64,000 bases of DNA from Linanthus parryae (GCA_023055425.1 JALGPY010000008.1:22355359-22419358); one strand, 5' to 3'; shown: positions 1 to 11,254, counted from the stretch's first letter. Notes: generated from the letters alone by a model not told the origin. Translations and numbers: made by a program.

Positions 1-747
1 ACCACGTTATATCGTTGTGTTGTTCTTCATATTCTTCTTCGTCTAATCACTCTTCTTGGTCCCCAACAACTGACATCGTGCTTCCGCATCGTTTTCTAAC
101 AATATTCATAGTTTTATTATATCTCTTTTGCAAGACTATTAAGAACTTACTATAATTAGTATGGCCATATTAATGTACAATATAAGAGAGGTAAGATTGA
201 GGGATTGCAAATATGTTGTAATTCCCTCGGTGTAAAAAAAAACAGTTCGATCGAGTATCATCGTAGTAATGCAAAGTTTGTTGTTTCTTCAACCATCGTT
301 CACCGAGATACATAATGAGGGAGCAATACCGATGATAAATAAATAAATAAACAGTTTCTTATTGATGTCAAAACTTGATAATGCTCATTCATGTACATTA
401 AATTAGTGCGACTAAATAACACAAAACGAAAAAGAAAACGTACTAAGAAATTTATTGGGAACAATAACAGGCTCAACCAGTTCGTTCTAGATGAGTGTCG
501 TCTATGCCACCTAATGGAGGAAGAACTGTAAAAAAGAAAATTGAACGGCTCAAATGACAGCTTTACCAGAAAAGGCAACAGAAACCGAGGCCCCAATCGG
601 GTGAGGTAAATGAGCAGGACAAGCAAGGAAGCACAAAACATAAGTTGGGATCTCACTGCAATGATATATATCCCAATGGCTCCAGGTTACTTGTAATAGG
701 AATAATTGCGCATTAAGAAATTATTCATCAAAAAAAAAATGTGCATT
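1..747. other. AT-rich sequence, nothing assigned
   Basis: No convincing coding, RNA or repeat structure was recognised. A minus-strand stretch near 530-640 has a possible donor (CTG|GTAAAG) and a pyrimidine tract plus AG before a short open segment, so it could hold terminal exons of the unidentified gene at 1084-2466. I could not connect the frames. Confidence 0.3.
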
Positions 748-1012
748 AAGAAATACTTCCTTTGTTTCTTACCCTTCTTTCTACTTTGACTTTTACCCCT
801 GCTCATCGAGTCGCTTTGACCCGATGACTTGATTAGTATTACGATGCAAAATTTTTGTTAATTTTTTACGGTGTTGTAGAGTAAAGTTTGCTCTTAAAAA
901 ACCTTGAAAAATTACCAAAAATTGTGCCGTTTTGCTATCCAAATCACCGGGTCAAGGTGACAATGTTACGAAAGAAAAAGTCAAAACTAAAATAAAGAGA
1001 AGAAACCGACCA
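748..1012. mobile_element. Degenerate MITE-like inverted repeat
   Basis: The two ends are imperfect inverted copies. The left arm has ...TTTGACTTTT... followed by TTTGACCCGATGA. The reverse complement of the right arm has ...TTTGACTTTT... followed by TTGACCCGGTGA. Small inverted-repeat elements with TTTGACTTTT-like arms are common among plant Mariner/Stowaway MITEs. No clean TA duplication was found, so the family and both edges are inferred. Confidence 0.4.
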
Positions 1013-1083
1013 AGCAATTGGTCTTGTTACATCGCACATAACCTATTTGGATATAAGGAGTAATAAAAGAGTAATAGAGACAA

Positions 1084-2466
1084 AGACTTGGAAGAGTTAC
1101 AATATTAATTGACGATTTTCGAGTGGATGATGGGGGTGGAGCTCTCTTGAGCACTCTATACTTAGTCTTTGCAAATCCTGTCAATCAAAAGAAACAAAAA
1201 ATATATTAGTTTCATGAAATTCACCATTCTTTCTACACGAAACCAATCAAAAACCAAGGCTGAAGTGTGGTTTAACAAAAACAAAATTAAAATGTAAAAA
1301 TGAAATATTTTGTGTTGCATACGATATGTAATCATTTATATTTATATATGTATATACACATAAGTTAGAAGGTTGAACTCGTGTTTGCTGTAACTGAATA
1401 CATGTGCTAATCCAATATTGCACAAAAGAGTGTTAGCGTTGAATTACCAACTGATGATCCTGTAGAAGTTACGATTTACAGAGTTTCGGTGAGGCACTCA
1501 TGTCGATTAAAGGTGCACTTTCAGGCTCCATCATGGTCTTCAGTGTCATCCTCATTGAGGACCTAGAAATCTCCAACTTCGACAATATGTTGAGTCTGCC
1601 AAAGTTGATTGCAAGCCTCGCACCATTACATAAAATTCGCTAAAAATCTTTCGAGTAATTAGCATATATATTCGTTCAAACTCAGCTTTCCGATTCAAAC
1701 CGCTCAAAGCGAAGTTCAAAGTAAAGTTAGCGAGAATTTAAGAGGAGCAGGTTAAACAGTAAGATACAAAAGTCTATAATTTAATTAGTCGCGGTGGTAG
1801 TTTTAGGGTAGCATGTATTCGATTTTTGTTAAGTCTTTGATTGGGTACAAAAACTTGGATGCTGATTAACCCTGGTCCTAAAATTTTAGCGGTTTTACTA
1901 CGGCCACTTGCTCCATGTGCATCTTTATTTAATTTTTCTGTAGAAATATAATCTGATGAAGTTTTTGTTCCATCTATAAGTTCTTGCAACTGATATGCGC
2001 ATGTCATCAGATGTGTAAAGTTAGCCGTTGGTACTCTTACTGGTGAGAAAATAACAACGGATATGTCAAAAAGTCTGATATATTTGTTCTTACACAATAA
2101 GAAACCTAGTTTCTTATTAAGAAACAGTTCAGTAGAATACGAATATGTCAAAAAGAAAACCCTTCGGGTGCTACTTATCAAGATGAACAGCCAATTCACA
2201 GAGTAACTTTAATAAAATCAATTACCCTAATCAGTATTTTGCGTTAATCACAAACGGATGGAAAACATGTAAGCAAGTTAAATTCGCAGCCACAAAAATA
2301 TCATCATATAATTTGAGGAAACGCACATAGACATGGGAAAAGACAAGAATTGAGAAACTTCGTCAAAAAGTTGGTTACCTTTCTTGAGTACACACTGTGG
2401 GGTAGGTGAAGAGTAGATAATATGGCTTCCTTGGATCGGGGTTCTATCGTCTGTGAGACCTTGCAT
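1084..2466 (-). CDS. Putative multi-exon gene of unknown function (fragments)
   Basis: I do not recognise this protein. Three minus-strand segments look exonic. The first starts with ATG at 2466 (MQGLTDDRTPIQG...) and ends at 2379 before a GTAACC donor, phase 1. The second starts at 2039 after a TTCTCACCAG acceptor and joins the first in phase, reading VRVPTANFTHLMTCAYQLQEL. A third, about 1630-1492, reads LAINFGRLNILSKLEISR... and is followed by a GTAAAT donor. A fourth candidate begins near 1171 after a GATTGACAG acceptor. The second-to-third and third-to-fourth junctions were not resolved, and one obvious join gives a stop. It could be a real gene, a decaying copy or chance. Matching RNA would settle it. 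Confidence 0.3.
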
Positions 2467-2819
2467 CTTCACCCGTTGAATCTTCTTAGGGAGAAGTGTT
2501 TCACCTCTTTTTTTTTTTTTTTTTTGAAGAAAAGTGTTTCACCTCTTCACCCGTTCCATCAATTAATTTGCATACTAAATCAACACTAAAATAATTATCT
2601 TCACATTAAAAGTGCCATACTTGTGTAACAGTTGCAATTAAAACCAACCAGATGACATGGCATTTAAAATCCACCTAAATAATTTGATTCGTCCACTAAT
2701 CGAATATATGCAAATTGTGAAGACAAATGACATATAGAGAGTGAGTTTTTGCTCACTTCTTAGCTTTTATATAAAAAATAATATAGATATAGGTACTAAT
2801 TTAAACACAAGTTACGTAG
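2467..2819. other. AT-rich intergenic sequence
   Basis: Low-complexity AT-rich DNA with a poly-T run near 2507-2525. A short motif, AAGTGTTTCACCTCTT, occurs on both sides of that run. No gene or element was recognised. It would be the upstream side of the putative minus-strand gene. Confidence 0.4.
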
Positions 2820-4250
2820 TCGATAATTGCTCCCTTCACTCTCTCTAGCTCTCTCTCACTAATATTTTTTAATGTGTCTCAATAATTAATTGATGTATAT
2901 CTCCAACTCTTTCCGCCAGCAAACGGGTGCTAGCTCACGTGTTTAAAAGCATCACATGAAGTACTGAGTTCGAACCTAGTAGACGACAAACAAGTAAGTC
3001 ATTAAAAAACTCTTTCAGCCAAAATATTAAGGGTAAAAGACACTTTCACCCCCTTCAGTCTAACCATGTTAGTATGAGTTAGACGTCAGTCAATATAGAT
3101 AGTTCTTGAAACAAATACGTTCTCTTCGAATATGGTCGGAGTCTCGGAGACAATAAGGAAATGCAAGTGTGCTGAAGTTTTACAGATTAAACTTTGGGAC
3201 ATTATGCTCAGGTCACCTCTAAAATCGGAACCACACCTCGCTTGCTAGGTAAAACACACCTTGCTGTCTCAGGTCCACATGACACTACCTTTTTTTTCCT
3301 ATTAATTTTTTTTTGTTTTTTTTTTGAGAATTTTTTTTTTCCTATTAATTGAAAGCAATGGGATCCCTCCCATGTTTTTATCTATCTATATATATAGCCC
3401 ATCCGTAGCCTGGCTATTTTGTGGTCTCCAAGTCATAGCAACTTCTCAATTCCATCGTCACTATCATCACAGTATGTTTTGCTCTCCCTCTATTGCCATA
3501 TTTTATAAGCTTTTAGCTATTTGTAGTGTCTTGTTTATTTTCTTGTCATTTTTCTGCTGGTGGATATCTACCGTAGTTGTGATATCCTTTATGGGTGATC
3601 CGGTTTGATTCAAGATTTGACTGATCCAATCAGAGCGGTTTACGTCCGAATTGGATCCAATTATCAATTTTTAAAGCAAAATCCGATCGAATTCAATATG
3701 TCATATACCCAATCCGATTCGATCCAAGTAAGTGCTATTTCACAAAAATACCAACAAGAGTTACATAAAATCACGGATATGTTATGAAATATTGTAATCT
3801 ATATTCCCTAATATTGTAATGTCATAGTTAGAGTATACTGATTCACTCCCACAGTCTATATAAAGAGTGTCTAATTGATGCTATGATATTGCTCCATTCA
3901 TTATCTCCATCTTTTTTTATGAGTTTACAACACGTCGTCAGTACTTTCGCTCTACCGGAAGAGAAGATCAAATAATTTTCTTATCTTATTATGAATGTTG
4001 TCAAGAAAAAGATGACCAAACGAAAAACATAATTTTCGATCTTGATTGTCAGTCTTGCTTATTTCAAATCAGCGATACATGGTACCAATAATTTGTTTTC
4101 GATTTCTTTTTATATTGAAAGAAAGAAGAAAAATAAATTGGTCTATGCTATGTGTTTAGAAAAAAGATGCTGAAACCTTAGATCTCGATCTACCATTAGA
4201 TTTAGAGATGGACCAGAAATTTTGCTTTCTTTGCCAAGATTCGGACTGGA
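2820..4250 (+). repeat. Segmental duplication, copy A
   Basis: This block is colinear with about 10370-14480. Shared landmarks in order are ATTGCTCCCTTCACTCTCTC, a tRNA-like piece ending in GTTCGAACCTAG, TATAGATAGTTCTTGAAACA, CTCTAAAATCGGAACCACAC, GGTCTCCAAGTCATAGCAA, the copia LTR, and a leader containing ATTATGAATGTTGTCAAGAA. Copy A lacks the two insertions seen in copy B, so it gives their empty sites. A TATA-like CTATATATATAG near 3390 is kept in both copies (near 12762 in B) and may mark an old promoter. The copies differ by many substitutions and small indels, so the duplication is not recent. Confidence 0.8.
3780..3932 (+). repeat. 5' LTR of copia A
   Basis: It begins TGTTATGAAATATTG and ends near GAGTTTACAACA. 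It matches 9765-9941 and 13950-14128 (shared: ACTCCCACA, TATATA, GATGCTATGATATT). It is shorter than the others through internal deletion. The boundaries rest on alignment by eye and on TG...CA ends. Confidence 0.75.
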
Positions 4251-4380
4251 AAAAAAATGCTCAACAACAAGTTCGAACCCAGAAAAAATGACGCTGTAGG
4301 GGATCGAACCCACAGCCTGGGTGAGAAGAATCAACCCACCTTACTCTTCTTTGCAACTAGTTGAACTAATCTCGCAATGA
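4245..4380 (-). repeat. tRNA-derived SINE-like sequence
   Basis: On the minus strand there is an A-box-like TTAGTTCAACTAGTTG followed about 60 bases later by a good B-box, GGTTCGATCCCC, then TACAGCG and a T-rich/A-rich flank. That is the internal pol III promoter layout of tRNA-derived SINEs. It sits in the copia A leader just where the segmental duplication ends. No cloverleaf can be folded, so it is not a functional tRNA gene. Confidence 0.45.
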
Positions 4381-4752
4381 TTTATTTTTAGATTTTTTTG
4401 TTATTATTATTCTAATTTGCAGTGTGCGAAAGGAAAAAAAAATGGAGTGTATGAGTTTGTAACTCGTGACCCAAGCGCACAAAAAGAATTTGTAGCCAGC
4501 TATACCATCGGAACAAACATTGTAGTGTAAAGCATTATTTTTTTCTTTTGTAGTGTTATTGATTCTATAAATCTTCCAAACAAACAAAAAAATAAAGAAA
4601 TTGGGTGATATAAAGTATAAACTTGTCGTGAAGAATTATAAAGAGTTCAATCTCGATATTTAACGTTTCAGTTTATTTACTTCGACAATTACATATTATT
4701 GTACTCGTGGTTATAATTCAGTTTTTGTCTGATTTTTTTATTTAGATTGATA

Positions 4753-5838
4753 ATGTCAAACATCGCGAAGCTCGAGTTCACTGGACTTGATATAAGTGGA
4801 AAAAATTACTTGTCGTGGACTCTTGATGCAGGAAATTACCTAGACTCAAAATGTCTTGGTCATACTATAAAAGAAGACAATAACGCGTCTGAAAAGGATC
4901 GCGTTGTTGCGTTGATATTTTTGCTCCGCCATATAGATGAGGATTTACAAAAAGAGTACCTTACTATTAAGGACCCCCTCATCTTATGGAATAATTTAAA
5001 AGAGCGCTACGAGCATTTGAAGTCTGTCGTACTCCCTCATGTTCGTTATGATTGGATACACTTGAGGTTTCACGATTACAATACGGTAAACAGTTATAAT
5101 TCCGCACTCTTCAGAATTACATCCCTGTTGAAACTTTGTGGCGAGAACGTCACTGATGAGCAATTATTGGAAAAGACATTATCTACTTTTCACTGCTCGA
5201 ATATGCTCTTGCAACAGCAATATCGAGAAAAGGGATTCAAAAAATATTCTGAATTGATTTCTTGTTTATTGGTTGCGGAAAGAAACAATGCAATCTTGAA
5301 GAAAAATCATGAACATCGTTCGGCTGGCTCGACCCCTCTCCTAGCATTGAGTAACAATGCATTCGCTGAAGCGAATGCGACTGCTTTACGTGGTCAAAAT
5401 AACCCACGTGGTCGTGGACGTGGTCGTAGACATGGTCGCCGCCGTGGACGCGGTCATCGTAAGAGCAATGTTTGGTACCGTGAGAGTCCACAACAAATGC
5501 CTTCAAATATAAACAAAAGAGGAGCACCACCACAAAACAGGGGGAGAAATAATGGTTGGAGACATCAGAATTCACAAGCAGTTGTTGAAAACGCACCTCT
5601 CAAACAGGGACAGACATGTAATAAATGTGGAACTGATGGCCATTGGGATAATGTTTGTCGTACACCACGACACTTGGTTGATCTCTATCAAGCATCCAAA
5701 AATAGGAGTGCAAAATTTAATGAATCAAACCATGTTGATTATGAGCAGCCAATGAATCTTAAAGGTTTCAATGTTGATGACTTCTTTGCTCCAGAACCAC
5801 AAGTCTGTGGCTCCTTTGGAGAGCCACATTTTCTTTAG
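4753..5838 (+). CDS. gag: Copia A Gag polyprotein (intact frame)
   Basis: Structural protein that would form the cytoplasmic virus-like particle and bind element RNA. The 361-residue frame starts at ATG 4753 (MSNIAKLEFTGLDISGKNY). The N-terminal two thirds resemble the plant copia Gag/UBN2 type (LSWTLDAGNYLDSKCLG, later LLKLCGENVTDEQLLEKTLS). A basic Arg/Gly/His-rich stretch (RGRGRGRRHGRRRGRG) lies at roughly residues 216-235. A zinc knuckle, CNKCGTDGHWDNVC, is near residue 289. The tail has NVDDFFAPEP. Gag and pol are normally one frame in copia elements. Here Gag ends at its own stop and pol is heavily degraded. Survival of the frame may be chance or may reflect slower loss. A shadow frame of 119 codons lies antisense and is not a gene. 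Confidence 0.85.
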   Translation: MSNIAKLEFTGLDISGKNYLSWTLDAGNYLDSKCLGHTIKEDNNASEKDRVVALIFLLRHIDEDLQKEYLTIKDPLILWNNLKERYEHLKSVVLPHVRYDWIHLRFHDYNTVNSYNSALFRITSLLKLCGENVTDEQLLEKTLSTFHCSNMLLQQQYREKGFKKYSELISCLLVAERNNAILKKNHEHRSAGSTPLLALSNNAFAEANATALRGQNNPRGRGRGRRHGRRRGRGHRKSNVWYRESPQQMPSNINKRGAPPQNRGRNNGWRHQNSQAVVENAPLKQGQTCNKCGTDGHWDNVCRTPRHLVDLYQASKNRSAKFNESNHVDYEQPMNLKGFNVDDFFAPEPQVCGSFGEPHFL

Positions 5839-6009
5839 ATAACTCATTTAGATATGCTTTAGTCATTTTAATTTTTTAGTTTTTTCTTCCAGCTTATGAT
5901 TTTGAATAATGTTCTCCGATTAGAACTTCAGACATTGTTTTTCTTTTTAGTAGGATTGAAAATTAATATGAGAAGTTCTATTACTTGTCAAATATTTTCT
6001 TTCGATTAT

Positions 6010-6092
6010 GCAGCTAGGGTGGTAGCTCTAGTGGTAGAGCGTTGGAAGCCCCTGATGAGGTCCCGGGTTCAAGCCCGGTTGACGGAAAAACA
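6010..6092 (+). repeat. SINE-like tRNA-derived head inserted in copia A
   Basis: The segment GGTAGCTCTAGTGGTAGAGC forms a good D-arm/A-box (GCTC pairs with GAGC), and GGGTTCAAGCCC forms a B-box/T-arm (CCGGG pairs with CCCGG). The T-loop is one base short, the anticodon arm pairs poorly and no acceptor stem exists, so this is a SINE head rather than a tRNA gene. It lies between gag and the protease remnant. Copies of a related head (GCTAGCTCAAGTGGTAGAGC) lie near 10492. Confidence 0.5.
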
Positions 6093-6116
6093 ATTTCTGA
6101 AAAAAGTAATATTTCA

Positions 6117-7370
6117 ATTATAGATAAAATTATGAATTGTGAAGATACATGCTTGGTGAGCAGTGGAACGAGTCACACAATTTTGCTCCATAAGAAATAT
6201 TTTTCGCAAATTTTTTCTATTCAAGCATTGTGAACACAATTTTCGATACATCTGTTTTAATTGAAGGCAACTGGTAGATCCATTATCATATTGCTCGGTG
6301 GAACAACATTCCATGTCAAAGAGGCATTATATTCTAGCAAAATTAGTAGAAATTTGATGACTTTTAAAGATATCTGTGAAAATGGGTACCACACTAAAAC
6401 TCTTAATGACAATGATGTAGAGTACATGTGTATTAAATCCACTATTTCATGCAAAAAGCATGTATTATAACACACTTCCTGCTTTATCATGTGGATTGTA
6501 TCATACAATCATCCAAGCAGTTAAAGTCAATGTCGCCATAAAACGAAAAGATCCCACAACATTTATGCGGCATAATAGGCTTGGGCACCCGGCGCAATTA
6601 TGATTCGAAGAATCATTGAGAACTCAAGCGGGCATCCACTAAAAGATTAAAAGATTCTTTTGCTAAAAGAATATCCATGCACCGCTTTTTCTCAAAGAAA
6701 ATACATTGCTAGACCATCACCCATGAAAGTTAGTACTGAATCTCCTAAGTTCTTAGAACGCATTCAAGAAGATATTTGTAGACCAATCAATCCTCCTAGA
6801 TTTCACTTTTACTATTTCATGGTACTACTTGGTGCCTCTACAAGATCGTCGCACTTATGCCTTATCATCTCGAAATATGACATTTGCTCGCCTTTTAAGA
6901 ATGAATATAAGGCTTATAGCACATTTTCCTGATCATCTCATAAAATCTATAGGTCTTGATAATGCTGGTAAATTTACATTGCAATCATTTGACTATTATT
7001 GCATGTCAGTGGGGATACAGGTTGAGCACCAAATCGCGCATATACACACTCAAAATGGTTTAGCATAATATTTTATTAAAAGATTCAATTAATATCTAAA
7101 CCATTGTTGATGAAAATAAATTTACCAATTTCTGCGTGGGGACAAGATGTTTTACATGCCGCTGCATTAATAGGTTTACGTCCAGTGCGTTCCCCAACAA
7201 CTTGTGCTTGGACAACCTCCAAATATATCTCATTTACGTGTTTTTTTGGTGCGCTGTGCATGTTCCTATTGCAACCCCACAACGTAACAAGATGGGTCCC
7301 CAACGCAGACTGGGTATTTGTGTTGGGTTTGATTCCCATCTATTATTAGATATTTAGAACCATTGATTGG
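6117..7370 (+). pseudogene. pol: Copia A protease-integrase remnant
   Basis: Fragments in several frames. The protease remnant reads CEDTCLVSSGTSHTILLHKK, where the expected catalytic Asp (D-S/T-G) is replaced by Ser. A pre-integrase stretch follows (IILLGGTTFHVKEALYSSK, then DICENGYHTKTLNDNDVEYM). Integrase core pieces follow at 6740-7340 (QEDICRPINPPRFHFYYFMV, DNAGKFTLQSFDYYCMSVGI, PTTCAWTT). Numerous stops and frameshifts show that it is non-functional. Confidence 0.8.
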
Positions 7371-7749
7371 GTATTTATTCCAAGCTCGCTTTGCAGATTG
7401 TCATTTTGACGAATCGTTATTCTCAAAATTAGGGGGAGACAAGTCGTAGCCTGAAGCTCGACAATTAATTTCTTGGAATTCTCCTTTGATAACACACTTG
7501 AATTCTCGAACTAGACAGTGTAAATTGTAGTGCAGAGAATCCTTAAATTTCAAAGCATAGCTAACGAAATGCCTAATTCATTCGTTGATACAAGAAAAGT
7601 TATCAAATCACGTATACTAATTTCCAGCACAGATTTATGTCTCTGTAGGAAAAAAATCGATCATACAAGAAAATGAATCTAGTGCACGCCATAAGTGTGG
7701 CAGACCTGTTGGCTCAAAATATTTGGTTCCTAGAAAGAGGAAGACAAAT

Positions 7750-8363
7750 CAGGAAACTGTGTTGAATCTTAAAGATTCCACAAATACCATTGATGATCTC
7801 ATTAAAATTGATTCCCGGAATGATTGATCAAAATTCAGTCCCAGGAGAGGGCGATATGGTACCAGAAAATCAAGATATCTCGATCAATTATATTTATTCT
7901 AGAAAAGTACCGGATCGAAATAATGTTGTCATTGATGACACATTTATGTTTAACTTTGCGATACATATAAGTGATGACGATCACGAACCACAGTCAATTG
8001 AAGAATTTCAACTTCGTGATGATTGGCCAAAGTGGAAAGAGGCTATACAAGATGAATTAAATTCACTAGAAAAACGAAAAGTGTTTGGACCAATAGCTCA
8101 AAAACCTAATGACCTAAAGTCCATTGGATTTAAATGGGGTTTTGTACGAAAAAAGAAATGAGAGAAACGATATTACAAGATATAAAGCTTCACTTGTAGA
8201 TCAAGATTTCTCGCAAAGACCATGTGTCGATTACGAAGAAACTTATTTGCCTGTGATGGATGCAACTACTTTCCTATTCATAACTATTTAGCATCATCTG
8301 AAAGTTTATATATGCATTTGATGGATGTCGTTACAACATATTTATATGGTTCACTTGATAGTG

Positions 8364-8416
<53 letters not shown>

Positions 8417-9640
8417 TGTGTGAAAGTCTCTGAAGGACTAAATCTGCAGAAAACAAACAGATCATGTACCACTTACTCTATTAAGCTCCAAAGATCTTAA
8501 TATGGACTAAAACAGTCGGGACGGATGTGGTACAATTGCTTGAGCGAATACCTATTAAAAGAAGGGTTTGTTAACAATCCAATTTATCCTTGTATCTTTA
8601 TAAAGAAGTCCACAAATGGATTTGTAATAGTGGCAATATACGTGAATGACTTGAATATTGTGGGAAGTCATGAAGAGATTATCCAAACTGCAACTTACCT
8701 GAAAAAAGAATTTGAGATGGAAGATTTGGGAAAGACAAGATTTTTCCTCGGTATACAAATTGAACACTTTTCTGAATGAATCTTACTTCATCAATCAATC
8801 ATATGGAGAAAGTTTTTAAATTATTTTATATGGACAAAACACATCCACTATGGTGGTTAGGTCGCTTGATGTGCATAAGATCCTTTCCGTTCTCAAGAAA
8901 GTGACGAGGAATCGCTTGGCCCTAAAGTGCCATACCTTAGTGCAATTTGTGCGTTTTTAGCAAATTGCACAAGGCTAGATATTGCATATTCTATCAATTT
9001 TTTTGGCTAAGTAAATTTCTAACCCTACTCGCAGGCATTGGAACAGTGTCAAACATATCATGCGATATCCACGTTGCACTACAAACTTGGATATTTTCTA
9101 TCCTCGTGGATCAAATTCCTCCCTCGTTGGATATGCTGATGTTGGATTCTTGTCAGACCCACATAAAAAAAGATCACAAACATGGTATGTTTTCACTTAT
9201 GGAGGAACTACTATATCATGGAGATCAATGAAGCAAACAATGGTAGCAAAATCATAAAATCACTCAGAAATTCTTGCAATCCATGCAGCTAATAGAGAAT
9301 GCGTGTGGCAAAAATCAATAGTTCAGCATGTCAAAGGGTCTTGTACGGATTAAATTTAAAAAATGACAGCCCAACAGTGTTATGTGAAGACAATGCGGTC
9401 TGAGTTACGCAACTCAAGGAAGGCTTCATTAAAGGTGATCGAACTAAACACATATCTCCAAAGTTAAGCTTCATGAGCTTCAAAAGAAGGGTGTTGTTTC
9501 TATCCACCAAGTGTGTTCAAATAAAAATCCAACAGACTTGTTCACAAAAGCACTACATGCATCAACACTGAAGTTACGTGTTCAAATATATGTGATGCGA
9601 CAACTCGACGATGTTTTGCATTTTTTGGATCTTATTATGA
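7750..9640 (+). pseudogene. pol: Copia A reverse transcriptase-RNase H remnant
   Basis: RT fragments are found at about 7980-8160 (FQLRDDWPKWKEAIQDELNS, FKWGFVRKK), 8290-8360 and 8525-8779. The last carries IYVNDLNIVGSHEEI, in which the catalytic YVDD is changed to YVND, and MEDLGKTRFFLGIQIEH. RNase H remnants are at 9090-9330 (VGYADVGFLSDPHKKRS, TTISWRSMKQTMVA, AANRECVW) and 9360-9620. Frames change repeatedly and stops are frequent. A TG microsatellite has expanded inside it. Confidence 0.8.
8367..8422. repeat. (TG)n microsatellite
   Basis: About 23 perfect TG units followed by GCGCGTGTGTG, inside the RT remnant of copia A. Long perfect dinucleotide tracts are likely length-variable. Confidence 0.95.
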
Positions 9641-9764
9641 GGGGTAGATTTAATTCCAGTATCCGAACTCTGAACTCTTTTCCCTCAGTTACGGTTTTTC
9701 TCATTGAATTTTACAGGATAAGATTTTAACGAGGCATATTTAGTAGCGAATATTTAAGGGGGAG

Positions 9765-9941
9765 AGTTTTGAAATATCCTAATCTAGTATGGTGAATATT
9801 TCATAATATTGTAATGCCATATTTAGAGAATGCTGAATGACTCCCACACTTTATATACGGAGTTGCTTGGTAGAAATAATTGATGCTTTGATATTCCTCC
9901 ATACATTGTCTCCCTCTTTACTTTCTGAGGGATAATGAACA
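9765..9941 (+). repeat. 3' LTR of copia A
   Basis: It follows the polypurine tract AAGGGGGAG and shares the LTR landmarks ATATTGTAATGCCATA, TGACTCCCACACTTTATATA and GATTCTCC/GATATTCCTCC with the 5' LTR. Its first bases have mutated from the TGTTATG seen in the other two copies, and its 3' edge is approximate. Confidence 0.75.
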
Positions 9942-10369
9942 CGAGGTACTGATTTACTCATATCCTCTTTCCTTATAACTTACCGAAACGACGCCACATT
10001 GTAAATGATACTTGTCAGGTGTTGAGTAACCACTAGTAGAAAATGATAGTTGTCGTGAAGAAAAAACTTTAATTTTTGAGGAAAAAGGAAAAAGTTAATA
10101 AATGCTAAATTGCGCTAACTTTTTAACGTCAAGGGGAGTTTATGTTGATTGATTAAAATTTGTAAACTATATGTAGATTTTGAGATCAAATTAAAAATAT
10201 AGTAGGTTTTCGGTAACAAATGTCAAAATGCTTGTAGGCTTGGAAGTTCAATCAAAGCTGGAGTACTAAATTTTCATTAAGAAATGACAAACTGCATGTA
10301 GTTACGATATTTAATCCTATATACTAATTGGAACGCAAGTTCTTCTGAAAAGACTGAACTACCCTTAGT
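9942..10369. other. Intergenic sequence between copia A and duplication copy B
   Basis: AT-rich DNA with no gene, RNA or terminal repeat that I can support. Confidence 0.5.
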
Positions 10370-10485
10370 ATATTCAATAATTGCTCCCTTCACTCTCTCT
10401 CTCAGTAATGTTCAAGTAATGTTTTTGAACGTGTCTTAATAACTCAGTAATATATCTCTCCAACTCTTTAAGCCAGCAAATTTGT

Positions 10486-10605
10486 GCTAGCTCAAGTGGT
10501 AGAGCGATTAAATGGTAGAGCGTTTAAAATCCTTGCATGAGTTTAAAAACCCCTACATTAGGTACTGTGTTCGAACATAGTAGGCGACAAATAAGTAAGT
10601 CATAA
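10486..10605 (+). repeat. tRNA-derived SINE-like sequence
   Basis: GTGCTAGCTCAAGTGGTAGAGC resembles an A-box arm. TGTGTTCGAACATAG about 80 bases later resembles a B-box. A short internal repeat (TGGTAGAGCG) sits between them. A shortened counterpart is in copy A near 2925-3000 (GTGCTAGCTCACGTG ... GAGTTCGAACCTAG). It shares its head with the insertion at 6010. Confidence 0.45.
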
Positions 10606-10911
10606 AAAAAGTTCTCTCAGGCAAAATATTAAGGGTGAAACGCGCGTACCCCCCCCCCCCCTAAAGTTTAACGCAAATACACCTTCATTCCTTTAAGCTA
10701 CAGAAAGAACACTTTCTTCCTTTTAGTGTACCAAATTTCAGAACACCTACAATCCATAATTCTGACCATGTTAGTATGGAGTAGAGGTCGGTCAATATAG
10801 ATAGTTCTTGAAACAAATTTATTCTCTTCGAGTATGGTCGGAAACAATAAGGGAAGGCAAGTGTGCTGAAGTTTGTCAGACTAAACTTTGGGACATTATG
10901 CTCGGGTCAGG

Positions 10912-11254
10912 TGATACACCCAGTATCGTACCAGTAGCTTGAGAGAGGCTACGAATCTCTACCAGTAGTTCGTGACACTACGAAAAACTACGAAAAGACA
11001 ATGAAAATAAGCAAAACTCAAAATAATTCATTCATCTCATACCCTAAACTGAACGATTACAATGTTTTAAATAGAAAATACTAACCCTAACAAGACAGCT
11101 TGACCTAACAGGCTCGGCCCAATCTACTAACTAAATAAATAAACATCTAATTAAAACTAATAAAATAAAATAAACTAGCTAATAAATAATACTAAGTAAC
11201 AACTAAATAAATAATAATATTACGTAATGTTGAAGATACGGTTAACCCGTATCA
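10912..11254 (-). repeat. 3' LTR (element orientation) of the TR-GAG-like element
   Basis: 343 bp. Read on the minus strand it begins TGATACGGGTTAACCGTATC, a near-perfect palindrome with one unpaired base, and ends in ...GGGTGTATCA. The ORF stop codon lies inside this palindrome. Confidence 0.9.

Larger units (their letters stand above)
3780..9941 (+). mobile_element. Old Ty1/copia element A, gag intact, pol decayed
   Basis: Element of about 6.2 kb with a 5' LTR (3780-3932), leader, gag (4753-5838), pol remnants in the order protease, integrase, RT, RNase H (6117-9640), a polypurine tract AAGGGGGAGAG at about 9755-9766, and a 3' LTR (9765-9941). Integrase before RT defines Ty1/copia. RNase H residues such as DPHKKRSQTWYVFTYGG and the AACACG post-LTR sequence suggest the Ale/Retrofit group, which is an inference. 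The pol region carries many stops and frameshifts, a SINE-like insert and a TG microsatellite. No matching target duplication was found. The 5' LTR and leader are also present in copy B of the segmental duplication. Confidence 0.85.

Noticed and set aside
300..656. 118-codon minus-strand frame
   Set aside because: The composition is Leu/Phe/Ser-rich, as read from AT-rich DNA, with no domain. Exon-like signals inside it use a different frame.
5237..5596. 119-codon minus-strand frame opposite copia A gag
   Set aside because: It is an antisense shadow of the basic Arg/Gly-rich region and has no domain or leader.
6010..6092. Functional tRNA gene
   Set aside because: The D-arm and T-arm resemble a tRNA but the T-loop is short, the anticodon arm does not pair and there is no acceptor stem.
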